From an uncultured Spirochaetaceae bacterium (GTDB lineage: Bacteria > Spirochaetota > Spirochaetia > Sphaerochaetales > Sphaerochaetaceae), in assembly GCA_944389505.1 (NCBI GenBank), contig CALXMP010000009.1, positions 1 through 64,000 of the forward strand: a stretch of DNA of 64,000 bases. The letters are read 5' to 3'. The notes beneath the pieces were generated by a model. That model had not been told where the DNA came from. It did not search any database and worked only from the letters and a program-made list of their open reading frames with translations. The translations under genes were made by a program, and so were the position numbers. Within the stretch, counting starts at the first letter, position 1. Every line of letters starts with the position of its first letter. Shown here in pieces: positions 1 through 6,895 of the stretch.

Positions 1-75
1 GCTTTTAGCTGCCGGCAGGTGACGGCCCCTTATAGGGGGATTTAAAGCCACCGGCTGGGCCGGTGGTCATTACTA
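1..75 (+). mobile_element. Probable right end of an IS200/IS605-type (tnpB) element, truncated by the window edge
   Basis: Three closely packed foldback units are visible: CTGCCGGCAG (9-18), CCCC-TTATA-GGGG (26-38), and a perfect 8-bp stem CCACCGGC-TGG-GCCGGTGG (48-66) followed by TCATTAC. A small hairpin, then a GC-rich CCACCGGC/GCCGGTGG hairpin just before a TCA-containing tip, is typical of IS200/IS605 right ends, where the same DNA encodes the 3' part of a TnpB guide RNA. No transposase is visible because the element body would lie left of the window. It could instead be an ordinary terminator or a stand-alone repeat. The tip position is a guess. Confidence 0.45.
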
Positions 76-77
76 TA

Positions 78-83
78 TATAAT
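78..83 (+). promoter_or_regulatory. -10 box for the gene at 132
   Basis: TATAAT at 78-83 lies directly after the element-like hairpins and predicts a start near 90, giving a leader of about 40 bases that contains the AAAGGAAG ribosome site. No clear -35 is visible; the DNA upstream is the hairpin itself. Confidence 0.4.
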
Positions 84-131
84 TTCCGTACAGCGAGGAA
101 AAATAAGGCAGACAGTGAAAGGAAGTATGCT

Positions 132-509
132 ATGGTTTTGCGGAATTTCAATCTATATGGCCATTTGCTTCCTGCTGCTGATAAGCGGATAATCAGACGA
201 TTTGTATCTGATCAGGGCAATAATTATCTTGTCTGCATTGAAAAAGCAGGCAATCGAGTCTTCATTATAGGGGAGGATCTATTCAAGGAAATCCGGAGAG
301 ATCCTTCCCTGAAGGCCGTCCCTGTGATTTCAGAAGGATCTCAAGGACGGATTTTAAGCGTTATCTGCCGTATAAGCAGCGATGAAACTCCGGAGCCATT
401 TGATATTGTCCTTGGAGAAAAGCCCCATAAAAAAAGATTTTTAGGGAAGTTTGTCATTGAGACCGCTCAGGAGATGTGTGATTTCATACTTTCTGATGGT
501 ATAAATTAA
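132..509 (+). CDS. Hypothetical protein, 125 aa
   Basis: I do not recognise this protein. It is a soluble, mixed alpha/beta sequence without signal peptide or membrane segment; the C-terminal part has a basic patch (KPHKKR) before a short helix. The ATG at 132 is chosen because AAAGGAAG lies about 7 bases upstream; an in-frame GTG at 63 sits inside the stem of the element-like hairpin and is unlikely. The gene follows that hairpin and ends before a large stem-loop shared with the convergent dehydrogenase gene. Possible cargo or neighbour of the truncated element, but nothing proves a link. Confidence 0.55.
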   Translation: MVLRNFNLYGHLLPAADKRIIRRFVSDQGNNYLVCIEKAGNRVFIIGEDLFKEIRRDPSLKAVPVISEGSQGRILSVICRISSDETPEPFDIVLGEKPHKKRFLGKFVIETAQEMCDFILSDGIN

Positions 510-575
510 TTTGCCTATACGAAGCAATAATCCTATCGCTTTACAAAAGATTCTGAAGATCAGGGAATAGCAATC

Positions 576-614
576 ATCTGGCATGGGCATGAATCAATGC
601 ATGTCATGCCAGAT
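576..614. terminator. Bidirectional terminator-like stem-loop
   Basis: ATCTGGCATG at 576-585 pairs with CATGCCAGAT at 605-614 (10 bp), with further partial pairing inside (GGCATG/CATGTC). It lies between two convergent genes, so it probably ends both transcripts. T-runs are weak on both sides. Confidence 0.65.
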
Positions 615-636
615 AAATTCTTATTGTCAATTATTA

Positions 637-1371
637 TCAATCGCAGGTCGTTCCACCATCGACAGGAAGCTGCACACCATTCAGGAATGAAGCTTCATCG
701 CTTGCCAGGAAACCAACTGCTGCAGCTACGTCTTCAGGTGTAGCAAGATGTCCAAGAGGAACTTCCTCAATCCTTTCCCTCATGCGGTCAGGATCTGATA
801 GGAATCCATTCACCAATCCAGTCTTTACAGTACTGGGATGAACGGAATTGCATCTTATATTGTATTTGCCATAGCGCGAGGCAATGCTCTTGGTGAGCAT
901 TGTCACAGCGCCTTTTGATGCTGTATAGGATTCGTTTGTATATCTATGCCCGACAAGTCCGCATACCGATGAGATATTGATTATCGAACCACCTCCCTGG
1001 GTCTTCATGATAGGAATTGCATGCTTGATGGAAAGGAATACGCTCCTGACATTTATCTGGAACATCTTATCCCAGTCCTCTACAGAGCATTCTTCGATAT
1101 CATGGCGGATATTGACACCTGCATTGTTCACTACGACATCAACGCTCCCTTCTTCTGATATCACGTCCTTATAGATTGAGATCCAGTCGGATTCCTCTGT
1201 CACATCAAGTTTCTTTGCGCGGACATTTCCGAGCTTGATCTCCGCAATGGCATCCTTGCATCTCTCCTCGGAAATATCCGTCATGTATACCATGAAACCT
1301 TCGGATGCAAGCTTTCTGCAGATGGCCTTCCCCAAGCTTCCAGCACCGCCCGTGACTATTGCTGTTTTCAT
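637..1371 (-). CDS. SDR-family NAD(P)-dependent oxidoreductase
   Basis: A 244-residue classical short-chain dehydrogenase. The Rossmann dinucleotide motif TGGAGSLG is at residues 8-15, NNAG at about 85-88, the catalytic Ser in NISS near residue 134, and the YxxxK pair in YTASK near 150. The C-terminal VDGG motif is also present, as in 3-oxoacyl-ACP reductase and sugar or polyol dehydrogenases. The substrate cannot be read from sequence. The start is set by AAGGAGG just upstream. The gene is monocistronic with no related neighbours, so its pathway is unknown. Confidence 0.85.
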   Translation of the reverse strand: MKTAIVTGGAGSLGKAICRKLASEGFMVYMTDISEERCKDAIAEIKLGNVRAKKLDVTEESDWISIYKDVISEEGSVDVVVNNAGVNIRHDIEECSVEDWDKMFQINVRSVFLSIKHAIPIMKTQGGGSIINISSVCGLVGHRYTNESYTASKGAVTMLTKSIASRYGKYNIRCNSVHPSTVKTGLVNGFLSDPDRMRERIEEVPLGHLATPEDVAAAVGFLASDEASFLNGVQLPVDGGTTCD

Positions 1372-1512
1372 TTGTTTTCCTCCTTAAGAACAATATCATA
1401 TATGAGTTTTCCTGCAGTGGAGTATTAATTTTACGTTTAACCGCATATTGGGAGATACGTGATGCAAGAGTAGGTTCATGATACGATAAAGCTGGATCCC
1501 ATTACGATGTGA

Positions 1513-1530
1513 TGATATCCTGGCAATATG
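1513..1530 (+). promoter_or_regulatory. Extended -10 placing transcription start on the ATG of the HNH gene
   Basis: TGATATCCT at 1513-1521 is an extended -10 (TG-n-TATCCT). Six bases later comes the ATG at 1528, so the predicted +1 is the A of the start codon. No Shine-Dalgarno site precedes this ATG. Confidence 0.55.
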
Positions 1531-2484
1531 AATGGGATGGCAGAGAAGCAGCAGGGAATTTCATTCAGGCTGCGAAATAGTCTTAGGATAGACAATGAAT
1601 ATACAATCAATGATATTGCACCTATTCTTGGCGTTGATCCTATTGCTCTAAGGCAGACTGGTGTCTTTAAAGGAAAGGATAGTGATGCATTCATAATTCT
1701 TGTCACCCTGCATAAAAGAGCAGATGCCACACAATATATGGATATCTTTAATGAGGAATCTCCATGCTTATTCTGGGAGGGACAGACAAACAAGAGAATA
1801 GCTGAGAAGGCTATCAAGGATGGGCTGGATTGTCATGTCTTTATTCGAGAATCCGCAGGAGATCCATATACTTATTACGGCAGGGCGATTGTCATCAGGT
1901 CTTATATAAAAGAACCAGGAACTCCTTCTCGCTTCCTATTCGATCTACCGGAGTACGCGGCCTATCAGGAGATAATACGGGCTTCCGATATGAATCTCAA
2001 AGAGAATCCTAGTCCTTTTTCAGGTGCTACAGAGAAGCAGAGAATCCAGGCAATCAGGATAAAGCAGCAGGATTTTAGAAATGGTGCGATTAAGCTCTGG
2101 AATGGCAAGTGTGCGGTTACAGGAGTTGATGATACATCTTGGTTGATTGCAAGCCATATAAAGCCATGGCGGGAATCCAACTCCCAGGAGAGAGTCGATC
2201 CTAGGAATTCATTATTGCTATCCCCGAATTACGATAAGCTCTTTGACAGAGGTGTAATCTCATTCAGTCCTGATACAGGTAAGATAATATTGCCTGAGAC
2301 ACTTACATATTCTCTGTTCAAGAATCTTGAACGATTGGGAATAGATGATGAGAAGCATCTGGAGTTTGTTCCCGATGGAACAGATAAATATCTTGATTAC
2401 CACCGGAATAGGATATTCGGATATAAACCTTCTTCTGATTTCGATGTGAATGATCTTGTTGCTGAGATGCTTTCCGTCTGCTGA
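1528..2484 (+). CDS. HNH endonuclease with DUF3427-like N-terminal domain
   Basis: A 318-residue, two-domain protein. The N-terminal part (about residues 10-150) resembles the DUF3427-type domain found at the end of some restriction helicases: NEYTINDIAPILGVD, then a short ILVTLHK strand. The C-terminal part (about 185-250) is an HNH_2-type nuclease: WNGKCAVTG, then SHIKPW, then a DPRNSLLLSPNYDKLFD stretch. Such proteins act as orphan type IV-like or HNH restriction enzymes. No methyltransferase or helicase is adjacent. The start at 1528 fits a leaderless transcript; a second ATG lies at 1537. Cutting of modified foreign DNA is an inference. Confidence 0.75.
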   Translation: MNGMAEKQQGISFRLRNSLRIDNEYTINDIAPILGVDPIALRQTGVFKGKDSDAFIILVTLHKRADATQYMDIFNEESPCLFWEGQTNKRIAEKAIKDGLDCHVFIRESAGDPYTYYGRAIVIRSYIKEPGTPSRFLFDLPEYAAYQEIIRASDMNLKENPSPFSGATEKQRIQAIRIKQQDFRNGAIKLWNGKCAVTGVDDTSWLIASHIKPWRESNSQERVDPRNSLLLSPNYDKLFDRGVISFSPDTGKIILPETLTYSLFKNLERLGIDDEKHLEFVPDGTDKYLDYHRNRIFGYKPSSDFDVNDLVAEMLSVC

Positions 2485-2529
2485 TGATATTCTCTCAGGA
2501 TCTGCAATAAGAATGTTTTTATTGATGCA

Positions 2530-2538
2530 TGCTAGAAT
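2530..2538 (+). promoter_or_regulatory. Extended -10 for the GyrI-like gene
   Basis: TGCTAGAAT at 2530-2538 is an extended -10. The predicted start near 2545 falls at the AAAGAGGTGG ribosome site, giving a leader of about 14 bases before GTG 2559. This supports the GTG start, because the upstream ATG at 2529 lies inside the promoter. Confidence 0.5.
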
Positions 2539-2558
2539 TCCATAAAGAGGTGGATAGG

Positions 2559-3059
2559 GTGGATTATAGGATTGTCCATAGGAAAGGTTTCTCGATTATC
2601 GGTTTCAGGAAAAGGATAACGCTTCAATTCACAGGTGAGAACCATCAGATCGATTCTCTTAATGCTCTTCTCACCGAAGATGCCAGAGGAAGACTTCTTG
2701 CATGCAATGATGAATTGCCTAAGGGGATAGTGAGTGTTTCCGCTGATTTCTCCGATAGAACGCGGGAAGGAAGCCATCTTGATCAGTATCTTGGCGTCGC
2801 TTCCTCTATAGGTTCTGTTTCTGGATTCGATAGTCTTTCGGTGCCTGAATCGGACTGGGCTGTGTTCCCTTCCTGCGGGAGTTATCCTGAGGCACTTCAG
2901 AATACATGGGCTGCTATATATTCGGAATGGCTTGGCAGTTCAGGATATGAACTGATCGGCGGCCCGGAGATACTCTGGAATGAGAGCGATGATACCTCTC
3001 TTGCGGATTTCAGAAGCGAGATATGGATTCCTGTCCGTCTTCGCAGTATCAGAGGTTGA
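2559..3059 (+). CDS. GyrI-like small-molecule-binding (effector-binding) domain protein
   Basis: A 166-residue stand-alone GyrI/SbmC-type domain. It starts DYRIVHRKGFSIIGF, the usual first strand of AraC_E_bind/Cass2 proteins, and ends with a WNE...DFRSEIWIPV strand typical of the fold. These domains bind hydrophobic or cationic small molecules in AraC-type regulators and in free-standing resistance or integron proteins. GTG at 2559 is preferred: AAAGAGGTGG precedes it with 6-base spacing. The 3' end overlaps the convergent, interrupted transporter gene by 11 bases. No DNA-binding domain is present. Confidence 0.75.
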   Translation: MDYRIVHRKGFSIIGFRKRITLQFTGENHQIDSLNALLTEDARGRLLACNDELPKGIVSVSADFSDRTREGSHLDQYLGVASSIGSVSGFDSLSVPESDWAVFPSCGSYPEALQNTWAAIYSEWLGSSGYELIGGPEILWNESDDTSLADFRSEIWIPVRLRSIRG

Positions 3060-3697
3060 GAAGGAGTATTGCAGGGATTATCAATATGATGCTGAGCCTG
3101 CTCCATTTCGATAACCGCTCCTTGAATACAATCGAGCTGACAGCTGTTACCGTGAGAATAGCTCCAACGCTGTATGTAGGGTAGGCAATATATGCGCTTA
3201 TGCTCGATAGCGATTTGAGAAGGAGTAGGGAGGAAAGATAGTTCGGGATACCAAGGAACATTCCTATGGCAATCTCGGTCTTTCCGATTCTTCCTTTTCC
3301 TATCAGGACTGCAATGAGACACATAGCTGATGCTGATATAAAAGTCAGCCCCATGAACCAGTCATTCAGGCTTTGCGTCCCGAACTCCTCATAGACTTTC
3401 AGCATGCTGTCTGCGATGCCGCCGAAGAGAAGACCCAGAAGCAGAAGACCAAATGCGGGTTCGGCTGCTGAGGAATTACCAGTTTCCCTCTCCTTCGGTA
3501 TGTTCATTATGCAGAACGCAGCAAGGACCATCGCAATCCCGATTCCCTGCTGCAGGGAGGGCCTTTTACCGAATAGGGCTATCGACAGGCATGTCGGGAC
3601 CATGACACCCAGGCGGGCGAATGCTGCCTGCAGTATTGCGCCATTTCTTTTCACATTCACCTGATTCATGATCATTCCTGCGAGATAGAGAACTCCG

Positions 3698-3702
3698 TTG
3701 AT
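3698..3702 (+). other. TTGAT target / TAM at the left flank
   Basis: TTGAT lies immediately before the proposed left end. In IS200/IS605 elements such as ISDra2 the same pentanucleotide is the insertion site and the motif TnpB needs beside its target. It lies in GTTGATCAAC, a perfect 10-bp palindrome spanning the junction. Confidence 0.6.
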
Positions 3703-3754
3703 CAACAAATTCATCCGCGCATACACCATCTTCCATAAGATTGAGATAGCGGAT

Positions 3755-3769
3755 ATAGCCGAAGGCTAT
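3755..3769 (+). repeat. Left-end subterminal hairpin
   Basis: ATAGCC-GAA-GGCTAT is a perfect 6-bp stem with a 3-base loop, about 50 bases inside the left end. Subterminal hairpins are recognised by TnpA in this family. It is directly followed by a TATAAT (3771-3776). Confidence 0.6.
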
Positions 3770-3788
3770 GGTATAATACTATTCAACA

Positions 3789-3806
3789 TGGTAGAATAAT
3801 ATTATG
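3789..3806 (+). promoter_or_regulatory. Extended -10 placing transcription start on the tnpB ATG
   Basis: TGGTAGAAT at 3789-3797 is an extended -10; six bases separate it from ATG 3804. A second TATAAT lies at 3771-3776. There is no Shine-Dalgarno site before 3804, so the message is probably leaderless. Confidence 0.5.
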
Positions 3807-5120
3807 AGAACGATGGTATCAAGAGAAGCAAGGATCATAGATGAATACAGGCCTTTCCTCGATACCATCGGCATATATCAGGATGCCCTCTCGTTCCTCA
3901 TCGATGTGGCTGACGAGCATTATGGTGAAATCCGAAATTTTGCCTCGCAGAAGGCGATGGCTGCTGTTGAGCGCATGGTCCATTCGACATCATCGAGGAA
4001 GGCCATCTATCCGTCATTCGACATCAGATTCCCGAAGTTCCCCTCATATCTCCGCAGGGCTGCCATATTCGAGGCTATCGCTGCTGTGATGCTCTACAGG
4101 AAGAATCTCGCTGGCTGGGAGTCATCTGACAGGAAGAGGAAGAAGCCGAGGCTGAACAGGCGAAGGAATGCGATGCCAGCCTTCTGCCGCGGCAATATGC
4201 TCTCCCTCAACGGGAAGGATGGAGCATATACGGTGCGGCTGAAGCTCTGGAAGGATAATGACTGGAAGTGGCATGAGTTCAGGCTGTCTGGAGCAGATGC
4301 AAGGAACATAGAGAAGGAATTCAGCCTCAGTGAAGCGAAATGCCCTGTGCTGAAGAAGCATGGCTGCAGGTTCAGCCTCTCATTCGCATTCGAGAGCGAG
4401 GCAGAGCTTCCTGATAAGAAGAAAGCGGATACGATATGCGCGGTGGATATCGGCGTGAACAATGCCGCGGTCTGCTCGATCATCCGATCCGACGGTACTG
4501 TCACCGGAAGGAAGTTCATATCCTTCCCGGGAGAAGAAGACCGGCTGATGAGGATAATGAACGAGCGGAGAGCCGCGCATTCAAGGTCAGCGCGCAGGAC
4601 GTATAGATTGGACCGGTTCCTTGGAAACCATAATGAGAACCTTGCAAGGATGACGGCAGCCGCGATTGCTGAGTATGCCGCATCAGAAGGAGCATCTGTG
4701 ATCGTGATGGAGCATCTCAATCCGGGAGGCAAGGCAGGAGGCTCGAAGAAGGAGCGGCTGCACCTCTGGAGAAAGAGGGATATCTTGAAGCGCACGGAAG
4801 CCATTGCCCACAGGAAGGGCATAAGGTTCTCGGCTGTGTATGCAGGAGGGACATCGAAGTATGCATTCGATGGATCCGGTGCAGTCATAAGGGACAAGGA
4901 CAACCATTCGCTCTGCACGTTCAGGACGGGTAAGAGGTATAATGCCGATCTCTCGGCGTCGTACCACATAGGCGGGAGATACCTTATAAGGGAGCTCCTG
5001 AAAGCGTGTCCGGAAACGGAGGCGTCGGAGGCCAAGGCAAAAGTTCCTGGCTTATCCGCACGGGCCACATGCACCCTGTCCACCTATATCAGTCTTCTTG
5101 CGGTGACGGCTTCGGCCTGA
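3804..5120 (+). CDS. tnpB: TnpB-family RNA-guided nuclease with a degenerate zinc ribbon
   Basis: A 438-residue TnpB-like protein. The RuvC-like catalytic residues are all visible: Asp215 in CAVDIGVNN, Glu303 in VIVMEHL, and Asp382 in NADLSAS. The zinc ribbon between RuvC-II and RuvC-III, normally two CxxC pairs, is reduced: the region reads GTSKYAFDGSG...SLCTFRTGKRYNAD and keeps only Cys371. The N-terminal part is helical, followed by a basic stretch (DRKRKKPRLNRRRN, about 109-122). TnpB proteins cut DNA guided by RNA from their own element's right end and so favour element retention. The intact acidic triad argues for an active nuclease rather than a dead TldR-type repressor, but the missing cysteines leave doubt. 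Confidence 0.85.
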   Translation: MRTMVSREARIIDEYRPFLDTIGIYQDALSFLIDVADEHYGEIRNFASQKAMAAVERMVHSTSSRKAIYPSFDIRFPKFPSYLRRAAIFEAIAAVMLYRKNLAGWESSDRKRKKPRLNRRRNAMPAFCRGNMLSLNGKDGAYTVRLKLWKDNDWKWHEFRLSGADARNIEKEFSLSEAKCPVLKKHGCRFSLSFAFESEAELPDKKKADTICAVDIGVNNAAVCSIIRSDGTVTGRKFISFPGEEDRLMRIMNERRAAHSRSARRTYRLDRFLGNHNENLARMTAAAIAEYAASEGASVIVMEHLNPGGKAGGSKKERLHLWRKRDILKRTEAIAHRKGIRFSAVYAGGTSKYAFDGSGAVIRDKDNHSLCTFRTGKRYNADLSASYHIGGRYLIRELLKACPETEASEAKAKVPGLSARATCTLSTYISLLAVTASA

Positions 5121-5149
5121 GCTGAGGGAAGACCTAGCGGTGGAAGGGA

Positions 5150-5228
5150 AGTCCCCGCTCCCTAAAGGAGCAAGCGCGGGAGACCGCGTAGAGGGAAGCA
5201 CCTGCTTCTATAAGCGGGCGAGGTTCAC
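5150..5228 (+). ncRNA. Candidate reRNA (omega RNA) scaffold at the element right end
   Basis: Between the tnpB stop and the right tip lie three tandem perfect hairpins: GCTCC-CTAAA-GGAGC (5157-5171), CGCGG-GAGA-CCGCG with a GNRA loop (5175-5188), and GAAGC-ACCT-GCTTC (5195-5208). The tail runs to GGTTCAC. TnpB guide RNAs are made from this part of the element, often overlapping the end of tnpB, and their guide is the flanking DNA. Here the guide would start at 5229 (GAGTGCGAAGATGATG), which is the transporter sequence next to TTGAT in the empty site. The 5' boundary is unknown and may lie inside tnpB. Confidence 0.55.
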
Positions 5229-5565
5229 GAGTGCGAAGATGATGCAGATGCCGAGATCTCTGTCTATAGCTGGCAGTGGATGGCCTGTCTGGGATATGAG
5301 GAAAGGAATAAGGCATGCGAAATAGTTCACGGTTAGCATCCCGAACCTGTCATAACTCCATCTGCTGCTGATCTTCAATACGATTGAGACCATCGCGCTG
5401 CAGAGTAGACATGCTATAAGGAAGAACATCCTATCAGCTCCTTTCCTGTCAGTTTTCCACGGGAATTCTAATCTAATTGGAGAGAGTGCTTTGCGCAATC
5501 TCTTCTGATAATCTCTGGAAATATGCTTCTGTGGACCTGTATCATATATTCGAAGGAGATTTGGT

Positions 5566-6444
5566 ATGTATGAGCTGATTCAGGCTGCGGGGGATAGCTA
5601 TTTTATCGAGAGTCCCGCGAAGGTCGGGCTTGTGAAGGTCGGTGGCAATGAGGTAGTGCTTATCGACAGCGGGAGCGATAAGGATGCAGGACGTAAGATC
5701 CGCCAGATTCTCGATGCGAATGGGTGGAAGCTAAGGGCTATCCTGAATACGCATTCCAATGCAGACCATATCGGGGGCAACAGCTATCTCCAGAAGCAGA
5801 CTGGATGCAGGATATTCGCACCGGGAATCGAATGCTGTTTTACAAGATATCCTGTCCTGGAGCCATCATTCCTCTACGGAGGATATCCACCGCAATCGCT
5901 CAGGCACAAGTTCCTTATGGCTCAGGAGAGCAGTGCGGAATATCTTTCAGATGATGTCCTTCCCGTGGGAATGGAGATCATACCGCTTCCAGGGCACTTT
6001 TTTGATATGGTCGGCTTCCGCACATCCGATGATGTCGTCTATCTTGCAGACTGCCTTTCGGGCAGGGAGACATTGGAGAAATATGGTGTGACGTTCATAT
6101 ACGATGTCGAAGCGTATCTTCAGACACTTTCCGCTGTGTGCGACATGGAGGCTAGGATGTTTGTGCCAGCCCATGCGGCAGCCTCTGAGGATATAAGAGG
6201 ACTTGCAGAGTATAATATCGCAAAAGTGAATGAGGTAGCGGACAGAATCTGCAATGCATGTTCAGATCCGATATCCTCGGATGAGGTCATTAGAACAGTC
6301 TTCAGATCTTATGGACTTGCGATGAGCATGCAGCAGTACGTGCTTGTCGGAAGCACTGTGAGATCGTATCTGGCATGGCTCATGGATGCAGGACGCATCG
6401 ATGCGATAGCTGAGGATGGGATGATTCTCTGGAGAAAGGCCTGA
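5566..6444 (+). CDS. MBL-fold metallo-hydrolase
   Basis: A 292-residue metallo-beta-lactamase fold protein. The first metal motif is THSNADHIGG (about residues 62-71), a variant of HxHxDH in which the middle His is Asn. Further ligands appear in PLPGHFFD (about 142-149), YLADC (about 164-168) and VPAHA (about 204-208). The C-terminal 90 residues form a helical domain, as in members acting on small thioesters or similar substrates. AAGGAGAT precedes the ATG. No enzyme partner is adjacent, so the substrate is unknown. Confidence 0.8.
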   Translation: MYELIQAAGDSYFIESPAKVGLVKVGGNEVVLIDSGSDKDAGRKIRQILDANGWKLRAILNTHSNADHIGGNSYLQKQTGCRIFAPGIECCFTRYPVLEPSFLYGGYPPQSLRHKFLMAQESSAEYLSDDVLPVGMEIIPLPGHFFDMVGFRTSDDVVYLADCLSGRETLEKYGVTFIYDVEAYLQTLSAVCDMEARMFVPAHAAASEDIRGLAEYNIAKVNEVADRICNACSDPISSDEVIRTVFRSYGLAMSMQQYVLVGSTVRSYLAWLMDAGRIDAIAEDGMILWRKA

Positions 6445-6497
6445 GCAATCCCTCTGTGAAGAGCGATGCCGCCTCGTGAGAAGCGGCATCGGATAGA

Positions 6498-6845
6498 TCA
6501 GTCAAGTATTATTACAGCTACGAAGACAAGATCCTCATCGCTTTCGTTCATGATAGAGTGGGAAGCCCCATCTCCTGTAATGACGACATCGCCTGGAAGT
6601 ACCTCCTTGATGCCATCCTTTTCCTTTACAGTGCCTTTGCCGGAAACTATGTAATAATATTCTGTCTCATTGTTATGCTCATGCTCGCCGATTGAGCAGC
6701 CTTTCTTCAGTGTGAAGAGTGAGAAGAGCCTTGAATGCTTTGCCATATCATCTGCATCAAGGATATCCTTCCTCATGACAGTTCCATTACCACCTCTCAT
6801 GTGTTCGATGAGATTGTCCTTCATTTCACAGCTTTTCTTGATCAT
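6498..6845 (-). CDS. Cupin-domain protein
   Basis: A small 115-residue single-domain cupin. The first metal motif is GEHEHNNETEYYYIVSGKG and the second is PGDVVITGDGASHSI, giving His, His, Glu and His ligands. Such proteins are often sugar- or metabolite-binding proteins or isomerases; no substrate is evident. AAAGGAGAAGG precedes the ATG. It lies downstream of, and in the same direction as, the barrel protein gene, about 50 bases away, and may share its transcript. Confidence 0.85.
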   Translation of the reverse strand: MIKKSCEMKDNLIEHMRGGNGTVMRKDILDADDMAKHSRLFSLFTLKKGCSIGEHEHNNETEYYYIVSGKGTVKEKDGIKEVLPGDVVITGDGASHSIMNESDEDLVFVAVIILD

Positions 6846-6895
6846 TTTCCTTCTCCTTTATTCCTGTTCCGGACATATCCGGTACGTTAAGCTTA

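Larger units (their letters stand above)
3703..5228 (+). mobile_element. tnpB-only IS200/IS605 (IS1341-type) element inserted in the EamA gene
   Basis: A 1526-bp insertion without terminal inverted repeats or target duplication, carrying only tnpB. The left flank ends in TTGAT (3698-3702), the target/TAM known for ISDra2; the proposed right end is TTCAC (5224-5228). With these ends, removal restores the transporter frame exactly (FAL then INGV). Subterminal hairpins are present at left (3755-3769) and right (5157-5208). No tnpA is in the window, so movement would need a transposase from elsewhere. Other ends shifted by three bases would also keep the frame; the TTGAT/TTCAC pair decides this choice. 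Confidence 0.8.
3049..5429 (-). pseudogene. EamA/DMT-type transporter gene split by a tnpB element
   Basis: Two parts of one gene lie on either side of the 3703-5228 element. The 5' part (5429 down to 5229) encodes the first two membrane helices, from MFFLIACLLCSAMVSIVLK to ICIIFAL; its start has AAAGGAG upstream. The 3' part (3702 down to 3049) continues INGVLYLAGMIMNQVN through the remaining helices to IILIIPAILLLNL. Joining them gives one open frame of about 284 residues, the usual EamA length with about ten helices. As it stands, the 5' part reads into the element and stops after four codons at 5208, so the transporter is inactive unless the element leaves. Confidence 0.85.

Noticed and set aside
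4094-5083. Long open frame (329 codons) antisense to tnpB
   Set aside because: It mirrors the codon pattern of tnpB, has no ribosome site and no recognisable domain; tnpB carries clear RuvC motifs in the other direction.
3804-5120. Calling the tnpB gene a catalytically dead TldR-type repressor
   Set aside because: All three RuvC acidic residues (215, 303, 382) are present.
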